The notes beneath the pieces are model-generated. The model did not search any database and was not told the origin of the DNA. It worked only from the letters and a program-made list of their open reading frames with translations. Position numbers and translations under genes: made by a program. Positions 43,164 to 51,504 of a stretch of DNA of 64,000 nucleotides are shown in pieces (position 1 is the first letter of the stretch; every line of letters starts with the position of its first letter). The stretch is from Prolixibacter bellariivorans ATCC BAA-1284 (GTDB taxonomy: Bacteria; Bacteroidota; Bacteroidia; Bacteroidales; Prolixibacteraceae), in the NCBI RefSeq assembly GCF_000621705.1, contig NZ_KK211332.1:220232-284231 (forward strand), in the 5' to 3' direction.

Positions 43164-44735
43164 TTAGTTCAAGTATCCGAATCTCGTTAATAAATCGATA
43201 GATGTACCAGGCAAAAAAGAATCCAGCTTATCAAATTCTTTGTCTTTGATTAGTTTCCGCACTGTCGATGCACTTATGGCCCCGAATTTGTTTTCCAGTC
43301 TTTCTATTTCTATAACAGAGATTCCTTTTTGTGGCAAAGTTTTCTTCATTATATTATGATGGGTCCGCGTTGTTCTGCAAAATGGTTCATTGCCAATAAA
43401 TCTATTTCGAAGATCTAAAGCAGGAGCAATATAATTGACGAATATTTCAAAATCATAAGCCACATTCATAGCGGGATTGAACCCTTCTTCTTTACTGAAA
43501 TAATCAGGAAAGGTCATTGATGATACTAAAAACTTACCCGTTGGAACGACTTCCACATTAGCAATGTTTTTTAAGCCTTCTTTTATCATCTCAAAGCGTT
43601 GTTCGAAGGGGAAGTAACTTTTGTCTTCCTCCACAACAAAAACATATAAGGTATCAACCATTTTCGACGCGGTGGATACAAGATACCTATGACCCAATGT
43701 GAATGGGTTACAATTCATCGCAGCTATTCCATTATTCCCAGGTTTATATTTCGATTTCAGAAAATTAATATAATGAGGGAAATCATTGTCAATATAGCGA
43801 AGTGCTGCTCTAAATCTGCATTGCTCAATTTTATGAAATATATTTTTTTCTGTATCAGAGTATGAATTCATTGCTGTAAATGTTCTTTTTTTAAGATTAT
43901 CTTTAATCTCCTTTGCAATGAATCTGGCAACTGCGTTATACCCCTCCGGGGTTAAATGAACCAGGTCAAAAAACACATTACCATAGCTATGCGGACGCAT
44001 AAATATTTCTGCCAAGTCCAGAAAATTGGCCTCCTTTTTTAATTCTGTTTTTTCTTTTTCAGAAAGAGGGTTTAAACCGTATAAAACAATGATATCCCCT
44101 TTCGAGATTTGGGTGTCCAATATGGCAAATGCAGAATTCATAACATCAGCACTAAACACACCTCTGTTAATGACACCAAACTGGCGATCGCCAATTTCAT
44201 TTCCCAGTAATGACGATAAAGTGTCCTTATCTTCACAACCAACTGAATATACCAGAGATGACCCGAATAAATAAATGGAATTTCTATTCTCAGTAAGTTC
44301 TTTTTCTGTGTCTTGACGATATCCATTGACTACCCGAACAAATTTATTTTCGCAGTCTTCATTTACCATGTAATTTTTCCTGAGCTTATTGGGAGTCGCC
44401 CCGATAAGAGGGGATTGCGTATAGCTACGCGTTACTCTCTCTCTAGTGCCATTACTAATAAGTCTGAGGTTGTATAGTAATTTTATTATTCTGTTATTCC
44501 ATAATATAAAATTACTCTGTTTCTCACTTTTTGATAAATTGGAAGAAGGAAATTTGGGCCTGTCTACGAACAAAATCCTTCCTCCATTATCTTCAACATG
44601 TTTTATTACTGTTTTTAATACAGGTATATTGTAATTACTAATGGACTCTTTATTTATTACTTCTTCTAGCAATGAGTACCACCTGTTTGTTGCCACTGTC
44701 CGATCGATCGATCGATAAGCTTTTCTTAGTATCAT
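43164..44735 (-). CDS. SGNH hydrolase-like domain fused to a citrate-lyase-ligase-type cytidylyltransferase
   Basis: A 523-residue protein. The middle part (about 150-285) resembles an SGNH esterase: IYLFGSSLVYSVG (Ser block), an Asn-Arg-Gly block VINRGVFSADVM, GDIIVLYGLNPL and the final FFDLVHLTPEGY (Asp-x-x-His). The C-terminal part (about 335-523) is a cytidylyltransferase-like domain: MNCNPFTLGHRYLV (the HxGH-like nucleotide site) and ISASTVRKLIKD, as in the CitC ligase that acetylates citrate lyase. No citrate-lyase genes adjoin, so another acyl or nucleotidyl substrate is likely. The N-terminal 140 residues are not recognised. Confidence 0.75.
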   Translation of the reverse strand: MILRKAYRSIDRTVATNRWYSLLEEVINKESISNYNIPVLKTVIKHVEDNGGRILFVDRPKFPSSNLSKSEKQSNFILWNNRIIKLLYNLRLISNGTRERVTRSYTQSPLIGATPNKLRKNYMVNEDCENKFVRVVNGYRQDTEKELTENRNSIYLFGSSLVYSVGCEDKDTLSSLLGNEIGDRQFGVINRGVFSADVMNSAFAILDTQISKGDIIVLYGLNPLSEKEKTELKKEANFLDLAEIFMRPHSYGNVFFDLVHLTPEGYNAVARFIAKEIKDNLKKRTFTAMNSYSDTEKNIFHKIEQCRFRAALRYIDNDFPHYINFLKSKYKPGNNGIAAMNCNPFTLGHRYLVSTASKMVDTLYVFVVEEDKSYFPFEQRFEMIKEGLKNIANVEVVPTGKFLVSSMTFPDYFSKEEGFNPAMNVAYDFEIFVNYIAPALDLRNRFIGNEPFCRTTRTHHNIMKKTLPQKGISVIEIERLENKFGAISASTVRKLIKDKEFDKLDSFLPGTSIDLLTRFGYLN

Positions 44736-44748
44736 TATTCTTTATGTT

Positions 44749-44824
44749 GCTTAACGGTTAATTAAGTTGTCGTTGCGCCCCGATGCCTAACACTCTCGCC
44801 TGTCATACGACAATTTGTTGGCTG
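44749..44824 (-). repeat. attC-like site with perfect right box
   Basis: In gene orientation it begins AGCCAACAAATTGTCGTATG about 33 bases after the stop at 44857 and ends GACAACTTAATTAACCGTTAAGC. The right box GTTAAGC fits GTTRRRY fully; the left has AGCCAAC followed by AA, as attC sites do. Arms AAATTGTCGT and ACGACAACTT pair with internal mismatches, and the loop is AGAGTGTTAGGCATCGGGG. At 76 bases it is within the usual attC range (57-141). Confidence 0.65.
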
Positions 44825-44856
44825 TCGGCCTTTTCTTAATCATTTGGTTTCATAAT

Positions 44857-45903
44857 TTACAAACTACTTTGCTTCCGTAAAATTTTGATAATACGATTGT
44901 ATACGATTTCCGATAAATTCCAGGTGTATCCCCCACTTGTATTTACAAACTGAACAACGACCGCATCAATATCTTTGTAATATCGGGCAATACTGGAGTA
45001 TCCTGGCAATAGCCCTGTATGTCCATATTCATATATAGATGAATAAATAGCCTGTTCATTATCATTTAGCAAAGAGCCATCGTTCAATGCCCTCAGGAAT
45101 ATTCCCACATCCTCTGCTGTAGCGACCATTGAGCCGGCAGGGCTTGTGAAATCATAATGCTTTAAATCGCCATCATAACCTACGGTATACCCGCTCATAA
45201 CACTATCTAAATCTACATCACTAAGCAAACCGTAGGTATTCTTCAGCTTAAGTGGCATCAAAATTTCCCTCTTGATATATTGGTGAAAGCTATATCCCAG
45301 CGTTTTATCAAGAATTTCGCCTATCAACAAATAATTCGTATTTGAATATCGATATTTTTTGCCAGGTTCAAATTCAGCTGGCTTATCCAGCACCAAATCA
45401 AGATTTTCTCTGTTGGTTTTCGGTGGGTTTTCCCAATAGCCGGGAGTGTCGGTAAAATTGGGAATGCCACTCCGGTGCTGCACCAGCATTCTCAAGGTGA
45501 TTTTATCAGCATTCTCAATCCTTCCTGCAAGTTCAGGAAGGTAATCAGCAAGCGTTTTATCCAATGATAAACGCTTGTCATTGACTAATTTGGCCACAGC
45601 AACAGCGACATATAACTTACTGATACTAGCAATCTTGAACAGATCGTTCGGGTCGGCTGGAATCTTTTTCTCTCTGTCCTTCCAGCCGGCTGCATAAAAT
45701 GCCGGTGGTTTGCCTGCCTCATCCACGTACACAATCATCCCGTCCAATCCATATCCGATGGCGTCATTTACTTGTTCCTGAACCGTATCAGGTAGCGGCG
45801 TTATCCAGGCCCGGACCAAAATCCATGGCACAAAAAACAGTGAAATTGCAGTTCCGATAAATAATAGGATTCTGATAATTCGTTTGGTTTGCTTCTTTGT
45901 CAT
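44857..45903 (-). CDS. Serine hydrolase, class C beta-lactamase-like
   Basis: A 348-residue protein with an N-terminal hydrophobic segment (IIRILLFIGTAISLFFVPWI), probably a membrane anchor. Motifs are FKIASISKLYVAVAV (Ser-x-x-Lys), KKYRYSNTNYLLIGEIL (Tyr-Ser-Asn) and YEYGHTGLLPGYSS (His-Thr-Gly). It is of the beta-lactamase/D-alanyl-D-alanine carboxypeptidase group and may act on peptidoglycan or esters rather than on antibiotics. A lone gene with an attC-like site after its stop. Confidence 0.85.
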   Translation of the reverse strand: MTKKQTKRIIRILLFIGTAISLFFVPWILVRAWITPLPDTVQEQVNDAIGYGLDGMIVYVDEAGKPPAFYAAGWKDREKKIPADPNDLFKIASISKLYVAVAVAKLVNDKRLSLDKTLADYLPELAGRIENADKITLRMLVQHRSGIPNFTDTPGYWENPPKTNRENLDLVLDKPAEFEPGKKYRYSNTNYLLIGEILDKTLGYSFHQYIKREILMPLKLKNTYGLLSDVDLDSVMSGYTVGYDGDLKHYDFTSPAGSMVATAEDVGIFLRALNDGSLLNDNEQAIYSSIYEYGHTGLLPGYSSIARYYKDIDAVVVQFVNTSGGYTWNLSEIVYNRIIKILRKQSSL

Positions 45904-46056
45904 GAGGTCAAATTATTTTGGGATGATGTGCTTTTAGTCAATTGTTCATCGCTCTTAATATACCAACAAATCGTTTTACGAACTCTGCCCTCTTCGGGTT
46001 TTTTCTTTTCTGCTATGTTGAATTTCCACTTTAGTCCGGACAAAGGTCTTAAACGA

Positions 46057-46656
46057 TTACTGCAACATCATGGCAATGACCGGGCGAGCCATTTCTACTT
46101 CCTTCAAATCGAGTTTTAGACCGAGTGGCTCTAATTGCTGCTTAATCGTTTCATAAACGGGTTTCATTTGGGCAAACGACACAATAACGGCATCCCGGGG
46201 AGTTGCCGCATGGTTGTTTTTGATGTTTTTGTCAGCGCCGGCATCAAGAAGCATCTGCACAATCTCAATACGGCAAAAGAATGCAGCAGCATGCAGAGCC
46301 GTCGATCCTTCATTGTTTTTAATGTCCAAATCGGCATTGGCATCAATTAATGCTTTGGCAATGGCTGTTCTTCCGAAGGTCGCAGCCGTGATTAAAGGTG
46401 TTGAGCCGCTCATTTGATCTTTCCTGTTGATATCGGTTCCGGCTTCAATGTGTTGCCTAACGACTTCGAGGTTGCCGGAAACGATTGCTGCCTGAAGGTC
46501 CATTTTGGGCGTTTCGGTTATTGATTTAGCTTTCGACTTATTTTCCGCCTTCGTGTTATTGCTGCCCCCTGACGGAGCGCATGCACTGAATAGTAAAAGG
46601 ATAACGAATGAAAAACTGACCAACATTTTAAATGGATTCATTTTTAGTGCTTTCAT
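46057..46656 (-). CDS. Ankyrin-repeat lipoprotein
   Basis: About 199 residues from ATG 46656 with a lipoprotein signal (MLVSFSFVILLLFSACAPSG). Three to four ankyrin repeats follow: LQAAIVSGNLEVVRQHIEAG, GSTPLITAATFGRTAIAKAL and GSTALHAAAFFCRIEIVQML. It is likely a periplasmic or surface-anchored protein-protein interaction module. The frame extends to 46722. It is divergent from the AraC-TPR gene at 46889, with a 230-base gap between them. Confidence 0.82.
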   Translation of the reverse strand: MKALKMNPFKMLVSFSFVILLLFSACAPSGGSNNTKAENKSKAKSITETPKMDLQAAIVSGNLEVVRQHIEAGTDINRKDQMSGSTPLITAATFGRTAIAKALIDANADLDIKNNEGSTALHAAAFFCRIEIVQMLLDAGADKNIKNNHAATPRDAVIVSFAQMKPVYETIKQQLEPLGLKLDLKEVEMARPVIAMMLQ

Positions 46657-46888
46657 GTCATGATAATTTAAGTTTTTGACTTTGAAATTTGTTTTACAAA
46701 GATGAAGCATTCGCGAATGCAAGGCCTAAGAGGTATGCAGCCAAAAGTGTCAAGTTTGAGTCAGGCATAAAAAATATGAGTCAGAAATAACAAATTTGAA
46801 GCAAGTGCCTTTTCTATTCTTTCCGGGAATTGCCAAATGCCCTGCATTTGCATTAATTTTTCTACTTTCGTTTTAGATAAGAAATTAC

Positions 46889-48943
46889 ATGTCGGAAGTA
46901 TCAATTTTAGGATCAGACTTCATTCAAAAAGCAGAAGCGGTTATTCTTGAGAATATCTCGAATGAACAATTCGGCGTTTCCGAACTGGCAGAAGCTATGA
47001 ATATGAGCCGTTCCAGTCTACTCCGAAAAATCAAAACGCATACTAAGCTTTCTGCGAATCAGTTTATTCGTCAGGTTCGCCTCACAAAAGGAATGGAGAT
47101 GCTCCGGCAGACCACATTGACGGTTGCTGAAATTTCAGACCAGGTAGGTTTTGGGAATACTTCCTATTTTATCAAATGCTTTCGCGACCAATATGGGTAC
47201 TCCCCCGGTGAGGTACGAAAAGGAATACCGGCAGATGAAGCTACTGATATTCGGGTTAATATTTTGAATAAATACAGGTGGCACCTGGTAACAGCAGTGA
47301 CTCTAATCACAATCGTTCTGTCAGTCGTACTTACCCGTAGAAAAAGAACAGTACCTGCTGATATTGAAAAATCGATTGCGGTGTTACCTTTCAAAAATGA
47401 AAGCAGCGATTCGTTGAACCTGTATTTCGTTAACGGGCTCATGGAATCTACGTTGAATAACCTGCAAAAAATTGCTGACCTGCGCGTGATTAGCAGAACC
47501 TCGGTTGAGCAGTATCGGAATACGAACAAGGGCATTCCGGAAATCGCTGACGAGCTCAACGTGAAATACCTGGTAGAAGGTAGTGGCCAGCGGGTTGGAA
47601 ATCAGGTTTTGCTCAATATCCAATTAATTGACGCATCAGGCGACCGGCCGATTTGGAGCGAGCAATATAGTCGTGAAGTGGGCGATGTATTTGCACTTCA
47701 GAACGAAGTGGCCAGGAAAATTGCAGATGCCATTAAGGCAAAGGTAACGCCTTCCGAAAAGGAACAAATTGAGAAAATACCTACTGAAAATTTGGTGGCC
47801 TATGATTATTACCTTCAGGCACTCACTCCATTTTACACTAGAACCAGGGAAGGTTTGGAAAAGGCTATTCCGTTATTTGAGAAGGCGATAGAAGAAGATC
47901 CGCAGTTTTCCCTGGCCTATGCCCATATTGCCATTTCGTACTATTTTCTCGATGAAGACCAGAAACAAAAACACTATACCGAACTCATCAACAACTTTGC
48001 TGACAAGGCGCTGCTTTACGATCCCAAATCTGCAGAAAGCCTCATGGCCAAGGCGCTCTACTATATGCAAACCGAAGAGTATCAATTAGCCTTGCCTCAT
48101 CTTGAGAAGGCCCTGGAATACAATCCGAATTCATCATCAGTGATTCAAATGCTTGCGGGTTTATATGCCAGTGCTATTCCCAATACCGACAAATACCTGG
48201 AGTACGCTTTGAAAGGCATTCAACTCAATATCGCCGCCAAAGATTCCGTCAGCAAAAGCTATATCTATTTGACTCTGAGTAACGCGCTCATCCAAAACGG
48301 CTTTGTGGAAGAAGCGCTTACTTATATCAATAAATCGCTGGACTACGATGCTGAGAATTATTATTCGCCCTTGTTGAAAATATATATCCTGTACGCCAGG
48401 GATGGCAATATACAGCAAACCCAAAAACGATTGGTTAAGGAATGGAATAAGGATACTACCCGATTGGACATCTTGCAGGAAGTGGCGAAATTCTACTATT
48501 ACGGCGAAGAATATGACAGCGCCTTTTATTATTATAAAAAATTTGTCAAAGCCAGGGAAAGAAACGGTCTGGATATTTATCCCCAGGAGGATATTAAGAT
48601 TGCCCGGGTTTACCAAAAGATGGGATTGAATAAACAGGCCGCAAAATTTTTCAACGCGTATGCTGAATATTGCGAAAAAGACCAATCAATCTACAAAAGT
48701 GCGAGCATGGCGGTGAAGTACGCGTACGAAGGGAAAAACGACAAGGCAATTGAGCAACTCAGAGTATTCGCCACACAAGATAATTACCAGTACTGGATCT
48801 TGCTGTTCATGGAAAAGGACCCGCTCCTGAAACCGTTGAAAAGCAATCCGGAGTTTGACAAGATCATGCAAAAGATCAAAAGCCGGTTTTGGAAAAAAAG
48901 GGATAATCTGAAAAAGATACTAGAGAATAAAGGCCTGGTATAA
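46889..48943 (+). CDS. AraC-type DNA-binding protein with TolB-like and TPR domains
   Basis: A 684-residue protein. Residues 1-110: AraC helix-turn-helix (VSELAEAMNMSRSSLLRKIK; VAEISDQVGFGNTSYFIKCF). One transmembrane helix at about 132-150 (LVTAVTLITIVLSVVLTRRK). Then a TolB-like/CyaC-type domain (SIAVLPFKNESSDSLNLYFV; WSEQYSREVGDVFALQNEVA) and at least six TPR repeats from about residue 295 (IPLFEKAIEEDPQFSLAYAH; ALPHLEKALEYNPNSSSVIQ). Such one-component membrane-spanning regulators are known in Bacteroidota. It is the only plus-strand gene between 11 and 60 kb and has a TACTTTCG -7-like box near 46863. Confidence 0.85.
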   Translation: MSEVSILGSDFIQKAEAVILENISNEQFGVSELAEAMNMSRSSLLRKIKTHTKLSANQFIRQVRLTKGMEMLRQTTLTVAEISDQVGFGNTSYFIKCFRDQYGYSPGEVRKGIPADEATDIRVNILNKYRWHLVTAVTLITIVLSVVLTRRKRTVPADIEKSIAVLPFKNESSDSLNLYFVNGLMESTLNNLQKIADLRVISRTSVEQYRNTNKGIPEIADELNVKYLVEGSGQRVGNQVLLNIQLIDASGDRPIWSEQYSREVGDVFALQNEVARKIADAIKAKVTPSEKEQIEKIPTENLVAYDYYLQALTPFYTRTREGLEKAIPLFEKAIEEDPQFSLAYAHIAISYYFLDEDQKQKHYTELINNFADKALLYDPKSAESLMAKALYYMQTEEYQLALPHLEKALEYNPNSSSVIQMLAGLYASAIPNTDKYLEYALKGIQLNIAAKDSVSKSYIYLTLSNALIQNGFVEEALTYINKSLDYDAENYYSPLLKIYILYARDGNIQQTQKRLVKEWNKDTTRLDILQEVAKFYYYGEEYDSAFYYYKKFVKARERNGLDIYPQEDIKIARVYQKMGLNKQAAKFFNAYAEYCEKDQSIYKSASMAVKYAYEGKNDKAIEQLRVFATQDNYQYWILLFMEKDPLLKPLKSNPEFDKIMQKIKSRFWKKRDNLKKILENKGLV

Positions 48944-49074
48944 TCATTCGAATCTAGAAAAGTTAAGCAGTTTCACTTTTGGTTTAGCATATCTGTCATT
49001 TGCTTCAAGATAAAACAATTTTGCTTAAGAAGGTTGAATATCCTGCGTTCCGAACGGGTCGGCAGGTAGAGCTT

Positions 49075-49365
49075 TTACTCTGAATCCATTAATCGGGAAA
49101 AACCGGTGTATGGGTGCAATTCTATTATTTTAAAATCGATAATTCCCCTACGGACTAGTGGTAATTCGTCCAGAAGTCGTTTGGCTCTCAATTTATCTTC
49201 GCATTCAAGGATGAGAACAGCATTCTTGTTTTCAGTGAAGTATATTTCTCTCAGATAACCCGAAAGCATCATATGATAAGCTGATTTTGCCTCTTCAATC
49301 AGTGTCTTGGATTCACTTTTCCAATCAACATCTTTCAATTCCTTCTCGATGGCCAATATCTTCAT
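49075..49365 (-). CDS. Muconolactone-isomerase-like small protein
   Basis: A 96-residue single-domain alpha/beta protein of the dimeric alpha-beta-barrel type. The central strand NAVLILECEDKLRAKRLLDE and the ending LPLVRRGIIDFKIIELHPYT resemble the muconolactone delta-isomerase (MIase-like) family. The active role is unknown for most stand-alone members. Its ATG lies directly in the AACAACCAACAATATGAAGA sequence shared with the module anchors, so the repeat supplies its start region. Confidence 0.65.
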   Translation of the reverse strand: MKILAIEKELKDVDWKSESKTLIEEAKSAYHMMLSGYLREIYFTENKNAVLILECEDKLRAKRLLDELPLVRRGIIDFKIIELHPYTGFSRLMDSE

Positions 49366-49480
49366 ATTGTTGGTTGTTAGGTTGATTCCAAGTTAACAAA
49401 ATCTTTCCATTTAGAAGGCGGGTGTAGTTTTGAGCTCGAGATGTACCTGGAGCATTTGGGAAAGGAATAGTTTAAGTTAT
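49366..49480 (-). repeat. 5' intergenic module fused to a gene start
   Basis: In minus orientation: GATTTTGTTAACTTGGAATC, then AACCTAACAACCAACAATATG, where the ATG is the start of the 49075-49365 gene. The upstream block (GGCGGGTGTAGTTTTGAGCT) is diverged from the usual GATGGGGTTTCGGGC. Confidence 0.6.
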
Positions 49481-49534
49481 CAGAAAAAATTGTCCATCTG
49501 CTATGCGAAAATTGTCCATCTCAATTGGTTTGAT

Positions 49535-49981
49535 TCAAATTCCCAGCGTTGGCAGGTGCTTTACTTTGTGGTAGGTCAAAGCGGCTTTGATGCACAACTT
49601 CAATGCTTCTGCCGGGACTTCGTCATCTACAGAAAAAACGATGGCTCTCTTGCCGTCAAAGTCAAAAATATCTTTAAACATCAATTTGAAGGTTGGCACC
49701 AATCGGCTGGTACACTGAAAATACATGGCGTACTGGTTCGGCGTTTTGGGTTTCCAATCCATCCGGAGGGTGCTTCCGTGTTTGGTTATATAGCTGGGCT
49801 CACCCCATTTCAGTGTTTCCTCCACCTCGGTTATCTCGTCCGTTTCCTTCGCTGTTTCAATGACCAGCTCACGCAGGTACAGCATTTTGTCACGAACTCC
49901 TTCCGGATAATTATTGAAAATCTGTTCGACTTCCGGGTGGGTATGTATATGCAATTCCTTCACCATCTCTCCATTTTTCAT
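49535..49981 (-). CDS. DUF1801-domain protein
   Basis: About 148 residues from ATG 49981 (the frame is open to a TTG at 50002). Features of DUF1801 (YdhG-type): VEETLKWGEPSYITKHG at residue 60, DWKPKTPNQYAMYF and the final FSVDDEVPAEALKLCIKAAL. These proteins have an iron-chaperone-like fold but uncertain role. A lone gene of the type often found in mobile gene pools. Confidence 0.72.
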   Translation of the reverse strand: MKNGEMVKELHIHTHPEVEQIFNNYPEGVRDKMLYLRELVIETAKETDEITEVEETLKWGEPSYITKHGSTLRMDWKPKTPNQYAMYFQCTSRLVPTFKLMFKDIFDFDGKRAIVFSVDDEVPAEALKLCIKAALTYHKVKHLPTLGI

Positions 49982-50100
49982 GCAATCCCGGCCCGCCAAC
50001 AACGATTCTGTTTCCCGGGCACTCTCTCAAGTTACTAAATCCTTTTTAATGGAGGGCAAGTGGGATTTCAGCCAGGCAACGGCTCCAACATACAATCTGC

Positions 50101-50706
50101 TCATCGAATGAATCGTATTTTCGGTTGGTACCGGGCTTCCTTTTCTTCTTTGATTCGAATGGAGTTGATGATGACAAGAATGAAGTTGTAGGCATACAGG
50201 AAGCCGTAAACGACATATTTGATGGTTGGATTGATCATCAGCGCGGGCGACATATCTTGGGCCTTGGTAAACCGGTAGATCGTTATACCCGTAAAGGTTA
50301 CAAAAGCCAGTACCAACAACAGCGTCCAGGTTATCTGGAAGTTTAGTATCTCCCTGATCAGGTTCTTTAAACCTGCGATTTTACCTTTCTTGAAAATCCA
50401 CAGAAACAGCGGGATGACAATCCCCAGCAAGGGAAAAAGAATAAACCCCAGCGACGAAGCGTTCAAAGCTGACAAAAAGCTTTTGTCTGTCTGTTCTTCC
50501 CAATCAATTATCTCGTCAGGCGTTACTTTTAGTGTATTGGCCAGTTTCTTTAACGTGTCGCCTCTGGGCTCGGTTTGCCCGCTTTCAATTCGTTGAATGG
50601 TCCGAAGACTTAACCCGGTCTCGTCTGCCAGTACTTCCTGCGATAACCCGCTTTTCATTCGAATCTCTTTAACTCTTTCCGACAAATTCATGTTTTTCAT
50701 TTTCAT
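50101..50706 (-). CDS. XRE-family regulator with membrane domain
   Basis: A 201-residue protein with an N-terminal XRE helix-turn-helix (SERVKEIRMKSGLSQEVLAD, LRTIQRIESGQTEPRGDTL) and three to four C-terminal transmembrane helices (SSLGFILFPLLGIVIPLFLW; ILNFQITWTLLLVLAFVTFT; YVVYGFLYAYNFILVIINSI). It resembles HTH plus DUF4870-type membrane regulators. A membrane-bound repressor is inferred. A lone gene. Confidence 0.75.
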   Translation of the reverse strand: MKMKNMNLSERVKEIRMKSGLSQEVLADETGLSLRTIQRIESGQTEPRGDTLKKLANTLKVTPDEIIDWEEQTDKSFLSALNASSLGFILFPLLGIVIPLFLWIFKKGKIAGLKNLIREILNFQITWTLLLVLAFVTFTGITIYRFTKAQDMSPALMINPTIKYVVYGFLYAYNFILVIINSIRIKEEKEARYQPKIRFIR

Positions 50707-50807
50707 TGATTTGGTTCAGCGTAAAAATAGGTTGGAACCCTTACGCTGCTTGCGACTAACGTGTGACATGTTTACGACAAGGGTGTCATTTTTGTTAGCG
50801 ATAAGGA

Positions 50808-51338
50808 CTACTTGCCTGTAGTTGCACTTATTTTATCATATTCACTTTTCATCATCCGGTAAATCACTCCATCTTGCCCGTCAAAATCAAATTGCTGTTT
50901 GAATGTCATCCCGATTTTCTCCAGCACTTTGATTGATACCTGATTTTCCGTCATGGCTCGTCCGACTATCTCGTCAATGTTCAAATCAGAGAAACCAAAC
51001 TCCAGGCACCTACTGGCTGTCTCGGTTGCGTATCCTTGGTTCCAAACGTCTTTGAAAAACCGGAAGCCAATGTCATACTCATCGATGTGGGGACTGTATT
51101 TCAGCCCGCACCACCCGATAAAAGCATTTGTCCCTTTTTCGATAACTGCCAATCGTCCCACACCATATTTTTCGTACTGGTCGTATTGCTCCAGAAATCT
51201 CCGGGCGTCATCAACTCCTTGGAACGGAGCATCTCCTGTATACTTCAAGACGTCGGGATCAAGATTCAGACGATAGAAATCCGCTGCATCATTGACCGTC
51301 AGATTTCGCAGGTACGTTCTTTTGGTTTCCAGTTTCAT
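50808..51338 (-). CDS. GNAT family N-acetyltransferase
   Basis: About 176 residues from ATG 51338. It is a RimJ/RimL-like GNAT: N-terminal LETKRTYLRNLTVNDAADFY, a cofactor strand EYDIGFRFFKDVWNQGYATE (Gly-Tyr-Ala-Thr-Glu) and AMTENQVSIKVLEKIGMTFK. These enzymes acetylate N-terminal amines or small amines; the substrate cannot be told. A lone gene; GNATs are frequent in cassette pools. Confidence 0.88.
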   Translation of the reverse strand: MKLETKRTYLRNLTVNDAADFYRLNLDPDVLKYTGDAPFQGVDDARRFLEQYDQYEKYGVGRLAVIEKGTNAFIGWCGLKYSPHIDEYDIGFRFFKDVWNQGYATETASRCLEFGFSDLNIDEIVGRAMTENQVSIKVLEKIGMTFKQQFDFDGQDGVIYRMMKSEYDKISATTGK

Positions 51339-51504
51339 CGTTTTCAAATCGCTTGTTTTGTTTGTGTTTCTTCGGATAAAAAACCGATTGCGTTAAGTTA
51401 TCATCTTTCCAAAGCTCGTGCCCCGAAACCAGCTAAGCAATATACGAATTGTGTACATTTCCTACTTCACTTTTCCTTCAAATCAAAGTTTACCGGCTTC
51501 TGTG

